From: DAORHV01 sp964448405
Lineage (GTDB): Bacteria; Patescibacteriota; Gracilibacteria; Peribacterales; Peribacteraceae
DNA length: 33,749 nucleotides
Assembly (NCBI GenBank): GCA_964448405.1
Contig: CAYUVW010000017.1
Span: forward strand, 1-33,749
Direction: 5' to 3'
This document shows, piece after piece, positions 21,090 to 28,381 of the stretch; the stretch's first letter is position 1, and each line of letters opens with the position of its first letter. The notes under the pieces were generated by a model. That model made no database searches and had not been told where the DNA came from. It worked only from the letters and a program-made list of their open reading frames with translations. A program made the translations under genes and the position numbers.

Positions 21090-23429
21090 TTACGCGCTGA
21101 GACGCGCGAAGAAGAAAAAAAGCAGCGTGAAACCAATCGCCATTGCGAATGGAGCGACGATAGAAACCCAGTTGCGTCGAGTGGGATGGAACAGCCCAAG
21201 CGTCAGCGAGTTGCTTACAACGGAAACCGAACTCATTGCCATGGCGAATCCGGCAAGCTCGGGCCGCAAGACAATGCCGAAATGCATGAATGCGCGGGCG
21301 GCCACCGGAATGCCGATGCCGTTGAACAATAATGCGAAGAACATGTTTTGCCGGATTGTGGTCACGGTTGCACGACTGAGTTCAATTGCCGTCACCACGT
21401 CACGCAGGTCGTTTTTGACGAGGACGATGCCGCCGGTTTCCATTGCGATATCCGTTCCGCTGCCCATGGCGATTCCCAGATTCGCCTGCGCCAGGGCGGG
21501 ACTGTCGTTGATGCCGTCGCCGACCATGGCAACCTTCTTTCCCAGTGCCTGCAGTTTTTTCACCTCGTTCGCTTTCTGCTCCGGCAGGATGTCGGCCAGT
21601 ACGTTGTGAATGCCGGCTTTGGCTGCAATCGCCGTTGCGGTCCTGGCGTTGTCGCCGGTCATCATGTGGATTTCCAGGCCCATTCTTCCAAGGGTTGCCA
21701 CGGCTTCAGCAGACGTCTCCTGCAGCGTGTCAGCGATCGCTAGCAAGCCAAGCACGCGATGGGCATCGGCAACAAAAACAGTTGTAATGCCGCGCTGCTC
21801 GAACCCAGCTGCAAGCTGTTCGATTGTCGCGTCTTCCAAGCCTACTTGTGCCAACAGCTTGCGATTGCCGAGCGCATAGGGTTTGCCGCCGATTCGCCCG
21901 CGAATGCCGTGTCCAGGAATTGCCTCGAACTGTTCCACTGGTGGCGGCTGCACTTCATGCTCACGCGCGTATCGAAGTATGCCTGTCGCCAGCGGATGCT
22001 CCGAGCCGAACTCCAGTCCGGCGGCGATGCGCAGGATCTCGTGTGTGTTTTGTTGCACGGTCCATCCGGGCTCGACGTTGCCGAAAGCAACGACGTTCAG
22101 CACCTCGGGATTGCCCTTGGTAAGCGTGCCGGTTTTATCGAAGACAATGGTGTCTATGGTATTGGCGGCCTCCAGCGGTTCGCCGCCCCGAAGAAGAATG
22201 CCGTGCTCGGCACCCTTGCCTGTGGCAACCAGAATGGCCGTTGGCGTTGCCAATCCGAGTGCGCATGGGCAGGCGATCACAAGCACGGACACGGCGGAAA
22301 GCAGCGCGAAGGTGAATCCGGCACCAAGAAACATCCAGACCGTGAACGTGAGTAGTGCGATGCCGATGACGGCAGGAACGAACCAAGACGAGACCCAGTC
22401 CGCAAAATTTTGAATGGGTGCCTTCGAGCCCTGTGCCTCCTCCACAAAGCGAATGATCTGCGCGAGCGCCGTCTCCGAGCCGACTCGTTCGGCACGGAAT
22501 TCCACGCTGCCATTGCGGTTCATAGTCGCCCCGAACACGCGGTCGCCCTCTTTTTTCTCCACCGGCATGCTTTCGCCGGTCAGCATGGATTCATCGACCG
22601 ATGTCAGGCCTTTGGTTACCGTGCCGTCGACGGGAATGCTTTCGCCAGGGCGGACGATAACAATATCGCCTACGATGACGGCTTCCATTGGCACCTCTGC
22701 CACGGTGCCGTTCCGAAGCACTCTGGCGGTCTTCGCTTGCAATCCCATCAGTCGCTGTATTGCTTCCGATGTCGCACTTTTCGCACGGGTTTCCATCCAT
22801 TTGCCCAGCAGGACGAACGTAATGAGCAATGCGGAGGTTTCAAAATACAACTCATGCATGGTGCCGAGTACGGTGCCCGTGCTGACGACATGCGCGACGA
22901 AATTGAACAGGCTGTACGCATAGGCAGCCGTCGTCCCTATGGCAATGAGACTGTCCATGCCGAATGTGCCCATCTTCACGCTGGACCAGAAGCCTTTGTA
23001 AAATCTTGCACCCAGCCAACATTGCACCGGCGTGGCCAAGAGAAGCGAGGTTATGCCCATGAACGGCATGACCATGTCGTGCAGTCGCGAATGCGGGAGA
23101 AACGACAGCAGCATGAAGCCGAGCATGGGTAGGCTCAGCGCCAGTCCCATGAAGAATGCTCGTCGGTAGTCGGACAATTCGCGGGCTTGGCGCTCTCGGT
23201 TTTCGTGTGCATCCTCGCGAAGGTGCACGACGGCTTCATAGCCGGTCTTGCGCACGACTTCCGCCAATGCATTGGCATTGGTGACGGTCGGGTCGCAGTG
23301 GATCGTTGCTTTGGCCGTGGCGAAGTTCACCATGGCATCGCGAACACCCGGCGCGCCTCTCAGCGCTTTCGTCACACGTGCCGCGCAGCTGGCGCAATGC
23401 ATGCCGGTGATCCGCAGCGTGACATGCAT
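21090..23429 (-). CDS. copA: Copper-exporting P1B-type ATPase
   Basis: 779 residues. An N-terminal HMA domain has GMHCASC (Cys12, Cys15). The eight-helix P1B core carries the TGES actuator motif (MLTGESMPVEK), CPCALGLATP near 385, the phosphorylation motif DKTGTLTKG near 430, SEHPLATGIL (the P1B His-Pro) and GDGINDSPAL near 635. CPC with a single CxxC HMA domain indicates Cu(I) export. ATG 23429 is preferred over 23459: it starts 1 nt after the csoR stop and directly at the HMA domain, while the upstream start would overlap csoR by 29 nt. Co-transcribed with csoR and the lipoprotein gene, hence copper-induced. Confidence 0.95.
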   Translation of the reverse strand: MHVTLRITGMHCASCAARVTKALRGAPGVRDAMVNFATAKATIHCDPTVTNANALAEVVRKTGYEAVVHLREDAHENRERQARELSDYRRAFFMGLALSLPMLGFMLLSFLPHSRLHDMVMPFMGITSLLLATPVQCWLGARFYKGFWSSVKMGTFGMDSLIAIGTTAAYAYSLFNFVAHVVSTGTVLGTMHELYFETSALLITFVLLGKWMETRAKSATSEAIQRLMGLQAKTARVLRNGTVAEVPMEAVIVGDIVIVRPGESIPVDGTVTKGLTSVDESMLTGESMPVEKKEGDRVFGATMNRNGSVEFRAERVGSETALAQIIRFVEEAQGSKAPIQNFADWVSSWFVPAVIGIALLTFTVWMFLGAGFTFALLSAVSVLVIACPCALGLATPTAILVATGKGAEHGILLRGGEPLEAANTIDTIVFDKTGTLTKGNPEVLNVVAFGNVEPGWTVQQNTHEILRIAAGLEFGSEHPLATGILRYAREHEVQPPPVEQFEAIPGHGIRGRIGGKPYALGNRKLLAQVGLEDATIEQLAAGFEQRGITTVFVADAHRVLGLLAIADTLQETSAEAVATLGRMGLEIHMMTGDNARTATAIAAKAGIHNVLADILPEQKANEVKKLQALGKKVAMVGDGINDSPALAQANLGIAMGSGTDIAMETGGIVLVKNDLRDVVTAIELSRATVTTIRQNMFFALLFNGIGIPVAARAFMHFGIVLRPELAGFAMAMSSVSVVSNSLTLGLFHPTRRNWVSIVAPFAMAIGFTLLFFFFARLSA

Positions 23430-23430
23430 G

Positions 23431-23703
23431 CTAGGAGCGCTGCGATAAACCAATGGCATGCGTCAATTCTTGTACGAACGCCTGCGAATCTCGTTTGGAT
23501 TGCATGCGTTTGCCGGCGCAGCTGCGCAGATGACTTTCCAGCACTTGGCCTTGGATGTACTTCACGTGCCCCTGCATGGCCAGCAGTTGCTCCAAAATAT
23601 CGACGCAATACGTATCGGTATCGATCATGGTTTCCACCTTCTTCTGCAAGCCGGCCAGGCGCTTCAGCGCGGCAAGTGCATTGGTCTTTCGTTCGGGCAA
23701 CAT
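23431..23703 (-). CDS. csoR: CsoR-type copper-sensing repressor
   Basis: 90 residues, all-helical DUF156 family. The Cu(I) ligands follow the C-x24-H-x3-C pattern: Cys33, His58 and Cys62 (SHLRSC). Conserved surroundings include ALKRLAGLQKKVETMI and YCVDILEQLLAMQ. In the known system Cu(I) binding releases the repressor from its operator and allows copA expression. ATG 23703 gives the normal family length; the longer open frame upstream adds nothing conserved. First gene of the operon; promoter and probable operator are at 23706-23757. Confidence 0.93.
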   Translation of the reverse strand: MLPERKTNALAALKRLAGLQKKVETMIDTDTYCVDILEQLLAMQGHVKYIQGQVLESHLRSCAGKRMQSKRDSQAFVQELTHAIGLSQRS

Positions 23704-23705
23704 AT

Positions 23706-23757
23706 CTATAGGGGTAGGGGGTACTGGTACCATACGCGAGCACACTGCACGATGCAA
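23706..23757 (-). promoter_or_regulatory. csoR-copA promoter and probable CsoR operator
   Basis: On the minus strand: -35 TTGCAT (23752-23757), 17-bp spacer, -10 TATGGT (23729-23734). Immediately downstream is GTACCCCCTACCCCTATAG (23706-23724), whose C-tract flanked by TA/AT resembles known CsoR operators. Binding there would block transcription start. Operator identity is inferred from sequence type and place. Confidence 0.65.
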
Positions 23758-23859
23758 CAATTGCCCGCACGGCAATCTTTCCTCCGTCGAAAGCCATGCC
23801 AGCTGCAGATCAATCGATTTACTCCGCCTCCGACGCTTTTCGTAGTAGCCTGCGCAACC

Positions 23860-25359
23860 ATGGCTGAAAAACTTTTGCCAGCAATGCCGACCGGTGACGG
23901 CTTGGCCATGTTGCAACTGTTGCGGCATGCATCCGACGTGTTGGAGGAGCATTGGCATCCGGAGCACCCAAGGCGCGGCCCCAAGGTGCCGTATGTCGTC
24001 TATAACCCGCGTGAGCGCATTAACGAAGTGTTGCGGTACAACGAAGAGGAAGCCCGCTGTATTGAGCGCATGCAAGAAGAGAAGTCGCCATCCCCTGCGC
24101 TGCGTAAGCGAGTGGCGCGCATATCGAGTCATTTTCACCAACAACACCTCGACCTCTTTCTCGACCGTCTGCTAGCGCAGAAGCTGAGTTTGGCCGCAAT
24201 GCAATTGCGTGCACGCGAAGTCATGGAGACAAGTCTTGTGACCGAAACCGGCGAAACTCTGGCCGATGTGCTGGATCGCGCCGCGTCATTACAAGAATAC
24301 CCAGGTACGCTGTATCGCGGCAGTGACGATGCGTACATCAAAAAATCGGAGTACGCGAACCTGTTTCCAGCCGGCTCATTTCGCATTGCACGTCATGACA
24401 TCAACCTTCGTGAGCTGCACGGCATGATCGACGATGCGGCGGAGCGGACGCATTTGCCGCCACAAGTCATAGCCGATTACCGCGCCATGTACACCCGCAT
24501 GGTTCTGCATTCGCGCGATATTCATGCGTTTCGTCTTGCCCACCCCAACGATCGAAAGCTGTTCCGGTCATGCTTCGGCTTCTTTCCGCAGGGGCATATC
24601 GACGTCATTCAGGGCTCTTTGAGCCTGCATATCCGGTGTCATGCCATCGAGGATTACGCCAAGGTGTATGTAGGCCAGCGCAACGGCAACGATGCCACGC
24701 ACCATCAAATGGCACGCGCCGCTCAGACCGGAGGCGTGGCGCTGGGAAACAGAGGGTGCATGCCCGAACAGGTACGGGACGGCATAACGCTGGAGCAGAA
24801 CCAACCGAAGGCATTGTTTCTGGGGCAGCGCGTCGGCATTTTTCGCCACGAAGAGGACCATATCTACAATCGGTTCTTCGATGCATCGTGGATGAACGCA
24901 CCCGCGTCGTTTCCGCCGCGCCGTGCGTCATCTACCCGTGGCTGTCAGGGTACGCAACGTGCGTACATGCGCGACGCACTGGATGTCTGTCGAATCTTGG
25001 AAATAGCGCCGCGTGGCAAAGATGAAATGTTAGCGCAGTTCGGCGAGGGGGATCATCCGGATGACATTACTCGTTCGTTATTGCGTACCGATAAAGACAG
25101 TTTGTACAACTTCATCGGCGCCCATCGCGATGACATTCGCAATAGCGGGGCGACCAAAGCGTCTCCGTTTACGGTCGGTGCGCTCATGCGTGAACGCGTT
25201 TCCACCCCCTATCGCAAGGGAGTGGAATCTGCAGCGAAAGCGTTGGTGATTCTGGAACAGGAAATCGGGCTTGAGCGCCAACTCATTAGCGAATTATTGC
25301 GCATTGAGCCATTTGAAAAATGGCCGCGTTTGGCACGTCATTTTCAAAAACGGGCCTAA
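23860..25359 (+). CDS. Unknown protein with HEEDH (HExxH) motif
   Basis: 499 residues, no signal peptide or membrane segment. Charged and mostly helical N-terminal half. RHEEDHIYNRFF at 329-340 contains an HExxH zincin-type motif (His330, Glu331, His334), so a metalloprotease is possible; no third zinc ligand can be assigned with confidence. The segment before it (QTGGVALGNRGCMPEQVRDG) is Gly-rich. The C-terminal ~150 residues are again helical and charged. ATG 23860 is chosen over the long upstream frame because TAGCCT lies 8 nt before it and the upstream part overlaps the csoR promoter. It is followed by a kinase gene with its own promoter. Confidence 0.6.
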   Translation: MAEKLLPAMPTGDGLAMLQLLRHASDVLEEHWHPEHPRRGPKVPYVVYNPRERINEVLRYNEEEARCIERMQEEKSPSPALRKRVARISSHFHQQHLDLFLDRLLAQKLSLAAMQLRAREVMETSLVTETGETLADVLDRAASLQEYPGTLYRGSDDAYIKKSEYANLFPAGSFRIARHDINLRELHGMIDDAAERTHLPPQVIADYRAMYTRMVLHSRDIHAFRLAHPNDRKLFRSCFGFFPQGHIDVIQGSLSLHIRCHAIEDYAKVYVGQRNGNDATHHQMARAAQTGGVALGNRGCMPEQVRDGITLEQNQPKALFLGQRVGIFRHEEDHIYNRFFDASWMNAPASFPPRRASSTRGCQGTQRAYMRDALDVCRILEIAPRGKDEMLAQFGEGDHPDDITRSLLRTDKDSLYNFIGAHRDDIRNSGATKASPFTVGALMRERVSTPYRKGVESAAKALVILEQEIGLERQLISELLRIEPFEKWPRLARHFQKRA

Positions 25360-25388
25360 CAGCTTGTAGGTGCAAAATTATTGCTATA

Positions 25389-25397
25389 TGGTATAAT
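25389..25397 (+). promoter_or_regulatory. Extended -10 promoter of the kinase gene
   Basis: TGGTATAAT (hexamer 25392-25397) is a consensus extended -10. The transcript would begin near 25404, about 23 nt before ATG 25427. Confidence 0.6.
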
Positions 25398-25426
25398 AGG
25401 TTTAACGCGCCAGCGTGACCCTGCTT

Positions 25427-27022
25427 ATGGCAGTACACAATCCAACATCAGGCCAGAATCACGCTTCTGACGATATTCCAGAAGGAGAGCCGACGCGCGT
25501 CATTCACATGCGTCCTCCGGTGCAAGCGGATACCAGTGCGGAAGTAGCGGGGCAGCAGGTGCAGCGTCTGACCGAAGAGTCCGCAGATGGTTTTCGCACC
25601 GCATTCTTAGGGCAGCCCGGTACGGATGTCAGAGACACAAACGCCGCTTTGCCGGTTTCTGCCAATACATTCGAAGACGCAGTGGAAGTCAGCCCGCAAA
25701 CCGTCTTGTGCCAAGTCATTCGCATGGGGTTACAGCGCGTTCCTGCCGTGAGCGACGTCATGAATGGCGAGTATGAGTCGGCGGAAGCATTTGCGGATGC
25801 CGTTTGTGAAGCATTGCAGCCGTTTGTGGAAACGGGTTTGACGTTGGCGCAAGTACGCGCAGCTCTTTTGCTGTTGCCCTCCGCCATTCCCGACAAGCTT
25901 TGTGTAGGCATCGGGAAGAATGATTACCTTATCTTGGGGCCATGCGGCAGCGGAGGAATAGGTTCCACGTATTTTGTCAGCAATGTTCGCAAGCCAGGTC
26001 ATCTTCTTATTCTCAAGCGTGTTCATGTGCAGAAAACCGGCGTCGCCACCGTACGCGATGAAATCGAGTTGGCACGCCGAGAGCCTGCCGTGCTGAACGT
26101 TGCCGGCGAACTGATCGATTCCGAAGAAGAGGACGGAGCCACGGAATTCGCCCAGTTGTCGGTCATGCCGTTTCACGAAGGGCCGTCGTTGCAGTCGCTC
26201 TTAAGAGAAGCGCCCGGTCGTAAGTTATCGCCAAAGATTGCGTGCTGGATTGCGCTGAGCATTGCCCGGGAACTGAAGCGTGTGGGCAACGTTTGGCATT
26301 TGGATCTGAAGGGTTCGAATATCATTATTTCGCCCGAGTTGCGTGCCAAGCTCATTGATTTCGGAGCCGGTCGCATTGCGCCGCGCGATGCCAAGCAACT
26401 GTCGTTGGTGGGGCTCTCGCAGTTCACGCCGGCCTACAACGACCCTGAAATGACCGGCCCCGCAGTGCGGGCAACGGCTACGTCGGACGTGTATTCGCTC
26501 TTGCTCCTGTTGTACGAGATGCTGTCCGGCGAGCCGGCGGTTCCCGAGCATGAGTTGCAACGCATGGGTCCCGGTTTTGCGAATATTTCCCAGGCTGCTC
26601 AAGCCTATAAAGTCGGCGACGGTCCAGAGATGTTAAGCATCCTGCGCCATTTGAACGTCGATGACCCGGCCGATCCGTTGCGCGAGGGTCGCAGCAAGAT
26701 TTTGCAGGTCACGGATTGGCAGGCGCCCGACACGGAATATTCAGATGCCGGGTTCCGCCTTCGTCAGCTCTTCAATCCCGCACTCCAGAGTGGCTTTGCA
26801 CGCCGTCCCGATCTCCAGCAGCTCATTACCGAACTCGAACGTACCTGCCGTGAGCTTGGTGTCGATACGGAAGCAGGCCCGCCGATGACCGAAGTTCCGC
26901 GTGACGGCAATAAACTCATTGGCCGTCAGGTGACGCCGAAGGCACTGCTCGACAGCATTGTGCAGAACGATGCAGACCCGTTCCTCACGCGTGTCGATCG
27001 GTCGATCAAGAAGAAGGCATAG
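25427..27022 (+). CDS. Hanks-type Ser/Thr protein kinase with long N-terminal region
   Basis: 531 residues. Residues 1-160 are not recognised: polar to about 80, then helical. The kinase domain follows: Gly-rich loop GPCGSGGIGSTYFV at 171-184, catalytic Lys197 (LILKRV), catalytic loop HLDLKGSN at 291-298 with Asp293, DFG at 311-313, a DPE in place of APE near 339-341, and SDVYSLLLLLYEM from 353. All key residues for activity are present. No transmembrane segment or PASTA-like sensor is seen, so it is probably cytoplasmic. Start: ATG 25427; a GTG four codons upstream is possible. It may act with the HEEDH protein just upstream, but the two have separate promoters. Confidence 0.82.
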   Translation: MAVHNPTSGQNHASDDIPEGEPTRVIHMRPPVQADTSAEVAGQQVQRLTEESADGFRTAFLGQPGTDVRDTNAALPVSANTFEDAVEVSPQTVLCQVIRMGLQRVPAVSDVMNGEYESAEAFADAVCEALQPFVETGLTLAQVRAALLLLPSAIPDKLCVGIGKNDYLILGPCGSGGIGSTYFVSNVRKPGHLLILKRVHVQKTGVATVRDEIELARREPAVLNVAGELIDSEEEDGATEFAQLSVMPFHEGPSLQSLLREAPGRKLSPKIACWIALSIARELKRVGNVWHLDLKGSNIIISPELRAKLIDFGAGRIAPRDAKQLSLVGLSQFTPAYNDPEMTGPAVRATATSDVYSLLLLLYEMLSGEPAVPEHELQRMGPGFANISQAAQAYKVGDGPEMLSILRHLNVDDPADPLREGRSKILQVTDWQAPDTEYSDAGFRLRQLFNPALQSGFARRPDLQQLITELERTCRELGVDTEAGPPMTEVPRDGNKLIGRQVTPKALLDSIVQNDADPFLTRVDRSIKKKA

Positions 27023-27074
27023 CCGCTTTTTTGGCTTCAAAAAGCCCTGAAGTAGTGTGCGTAAATCCAACTGT

Positions 27075-27102
27075 TTGACACAGAGGGTTCGCCAATTAGA
27101 AT
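27075..27102 (+). promoter_or_regulatory. Strong promoter TTGACA-16-TAGAAT of the attenuated unit
   Basis: Consensus -35 TTGACA (27075-27080), 16-bp spacer, -10 TAGAAT (27097-27102). The leader-peptide ATG (27114) comes 11 nt later, so translation would start almost at the 5' end. The preceding 27023-27074 holds a small hairpin GGCTT/AAGCC (27033-27046) and no gene. Confidence 0.75.
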
Positions 27103-27113
27103 TGCCTCGTTCC

Positions 27114-27185
27114 ATGACGCAGCGTCACATTCTTCTTGGCCTCCTTCTTCTCTCGCTTCGTGCGGGAGGGGAGCTGGCTGCGTAA
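27114..27185 (+). CDS. Leader peptide 1 (23 residues, Leu-rich)
   Basis: Short ORF starting 11 nt after a consensus promoter. The peptide opens MTQRHILLGLLLLSLRAG and ends GELAA-stop. It contains eight Leu in 23 residues, seven of them within nine positions (7-15). The second leader (27973-28038) shares LGLLL, SL, AG and the final LAA before the stop, with a 16-nt stretch of identical DNA (CCTTCTTCTCTCGCTT). The stop codon falls inside a hairpin that is followed by a terminator, the layout of a ribosome-controlled attenuator. The peptide could alternatively be a functional hydrophobic micropeptide. Confidence 0.65.
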   Translation: MTQRHILLGLLLLSLRAGGELAA

Positions 27186-27237
27186 ACGGAATTCTTCCGA
27201 AGCAGAGCACCCTTCCCACCCTCGGAAGGTCGTTTTT
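27164..27237 (+). promoter_or_regulatory. Attenuator 1: antiterminator, stop-codon hairpin and terminator
   Basis: Antiterminator P1: GGGAGGGG (27164-27171) with CCCTTCCC (27210-27217), 8 bp with one G·U. P2, enclosed by it: GCT-gg-CTGC (27173-27181) with GCAG-AGC (27202-27208), capped by CGGAA/TTCCG and containing the leader stop. Terminator: CCTTCC (27211-27216) with GGAAGG (27224-27229), then TCGTTTTT. P1 and the terminator share CCTTCC and cannot coexist. The 5' strand of P1 lies in the last leader codons, so a ribosome there would break P1 and favour termination. The next gene starts at 27255. Confidence 0.65.
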
Positions 27238-27254
27238 CATGTCTTGCTCCATTC

Positions 27255-27938
27255 ATGGCCTCGCTCTCACTCCCTGTTGTTTCCATCGGCACCGACGACT
27301 ACGCGCATGACGCACTCGACAAGTGCAAGAGTGGCTCGTGTGCGAATTGCGGATTGTGCTGCACCACCATGGAAACGGTTGTGCCAAGCGAGCGAGGCGA
27401 CGTCGATTCGCCGCTGATTCGTAAACGCGCCGGAGAAGTGTGTCCGCAGCTGGTGCGCACGCATCGCGGACGGTACTTGTGTGCGTTGCATTCACATGTG
27501 CAAGCCGGCGACCCGCGCTTGGCCGACTGCGCCGCATGGTCCGGTGAGGGCAATGGCATCTTGCAACTCATGGTGCAAACAGAGGACTGGATTGCCCGTC
27601 CGCCCGACAGCGCCGCCTCGGAGATGATTTCCGATCTGGTGCGCCTGAAGTTGTTGGCCGGATTCCAGCGCGAGGTGGATCCGCATGAGGCACTGGACGT
27701 GGTGAGGCATTACGCGGTGCAGTTGGGTATTGTTCCCCAGGAAACATTCGAGTTGCTGGGCATTCGTCAGATATTTCGTCGGTTGTACCGACAAGAGTCG
27801 CCGTTGTATTTCCAGTTCGACCGCGAGTTATGGGTGGCGTCGCCGAACGTCTATCGATGTTTCTTCGAGCAGTACGTTTGGGACGGCGAGGGTCCGTACG
27901 AGCGAGACATGCAGCGTGTACGGCACTCCGGTCCGTAA
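27255..27938 (+). CDS. YkgJ-type Cys-cluster (zinc/iron-chelating) protein
   Basis: 227 residues. Cys24, 29, 32, 35 and 36 form a dense cluster (CKSGSCANCGLCC); Cys63, Cys76 and Cys92 follow in the order known from the YkgJ / CxxCxxCC family, thought to bind Zn or an Fe-S cluster. The C-terminal ~100 residues are helical and not recognised. No signal peptide. Biochemical role unknown in the family. It lies 18 nt after the terminator of attenuator 1, so expression depends on readthrough. No SD is present; the bases before the ATG are T/C-rich. The second attenuator begins right after its stop. Confidence 0.78.
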   Translation: MASLSLPVVSIGTDDYAHDALDKCKSGSCANCGLCCTTMETVVPSERGDVDSPLIRKRAGEVCPQLVRTHRGRYLCALHSHVQAGDPRLADCAAWSGEGNGILQLMVQTEDWIARPPDSAASEMISDLVRLKLLAGFQREVDPHEALDVVRHYAVQLGIVPQETFELLGIRQIFRRLYRQESPLYFQFDRELWVASPNVYRCFFEQYVWDGEGPYERDMQRVRHSGP

Positions 27939-27972
27939 ATCGATGTCGTCATTCATTTCCTCTTCTTTCCCC

Positions 27973-28038
27973 ATGTATTCCTATCCAACCCTTGGCCTTC
28001 TTCTCTCGCTTACGGCGGGAAGCTCGCTGGCTGCCTGA
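27973..28038 (+). CDS. Leader peptide 2 (21 residues, Leu-rich)
   Basis: Short ORF with MYSYPTLGLLLSLTAG at the start and SSLAA-stop at the end. An in-frame ATG at 27943, 4 nt after the upstream stop codon, would add ten residues. It aligns with leader 1 over its whole C-terminal part with one Leu fewer, at both peptide and DNA level. I see no separate promoter, so it is probably read from the promoter at 27075 through the YkgJ-like gene. Its TGA stop lies in the hairpin of attenuator 2. Confidence 0.6.
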   Translation: MYSYPTLGLLLSLTAGSSLAA

Positions 28039-28093
28039 GGGGATCCCCGGAGGCAGAGCGACCTTCCCCAGCTGGACGAAGGTTTCTCTTTTT
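28017..28093 (+). promoter_or_regulatory. Attenuator 2: antiterminator, stop-codon hairpin and terminator
   Basis: Antiterminator P1: GGGAAG (28017-28022) with CTTCCC (28063-28068), 6 bp, no mismatch. P2: GCT-gg-CTGCC (28026-28035) with GGCAG-AGC (28052-28059), with GGGGATCCCC at its top and the TGA inside. Terminator: ACCTTC (28061-28066) with GAAGGT (28078-28083), then TTCTCTTTTT. The layout equals attenuator 1, while P1, the P2 cap and the terminator differ in sequence but keep pairing. The next ATG is at 28118. Confidence 0.65.
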
Positions 28094-28117
28094 CATTTCC
28101 ATTTTCACCCCACTCCC

Positions 28118-28330
28118 ATGAACTCCGTTGCAGAACGCCCCGCCGACACCGTCGAAGCATCCATCAATCGTACATCCATTCCGCAGCATATTATCGTCGC
28201 GTATCACGAAGCCATGACCCGCGATGGCCGCATGGCCGCCATTGCCGTCATCGAGGGGCGCGGACATGCAGTAAAGGACGTCGCCGCCGCCGCGCACAGT
28301 ATGTACGGAACGCAGGACGAAACACGCTGA
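28118..28330 (+). CDS. 70-residue protein, function unknown
   Basis: 70 residues, soluble, not recognised. A polar N-terminus (~20 residues) is followed by what look like short helices and strands: QHIIVAYHEAMTRDGRMAAI, EGRGHAVKDVAAAAHSMYG. The Arg/Asp/Gly-rich centre and alternating hydrophobics suggest a small folded protein. It is preceded by attenuator 2 and a pyrimidine-rich stretch (CATTTTCACCCCACTCCC) without SD. It probably shares its regulation with the YkgJ-like gene. A good intrinsic terminator (28355-28381) follows. Its place behind a dedicated attenuator argues that it is real. Confidence 0.65.
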   Translation: MNSVAERPADTVEASINRTSIPQHIIVAYHEAMTRDGRMAAIAVIEGRGHAVKDVAAAAHSMYGTQDETR

Positions 28331-28354
28331 ACCACGTCTTTCGCAGGCAGAATG

Positions 28355-28381
28355 GGCGACCTACTTCTTGGTCGCCTTTTT
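28355..28381 (+). terminator. Intrinsic terminator of the attenuated unit
   Basis: GGCGAC (28355-28360), 10-nt loop, GTCGCC (28371-28376), then TTTTT. It closes the transcript of the 70-residue gene; its 3' half and loop overlap the end of the convergent amidotransferase gene. Confidence 0.75.

Noticed and set aside
23457..23459. Upstream ATG 23459 as copA start
   Set aside because: It would overlap csoR by 29 nt and add ten residues before the HMA domain; ATG 23429 starts 1 nt after the csoR stop.
27025..27046. Hairpin after the kinase gene as intrinsic terminator
   Set aside because: The T-run comes before the GGCTT/AAGCC stem on the plus strand and no T-tract follows.
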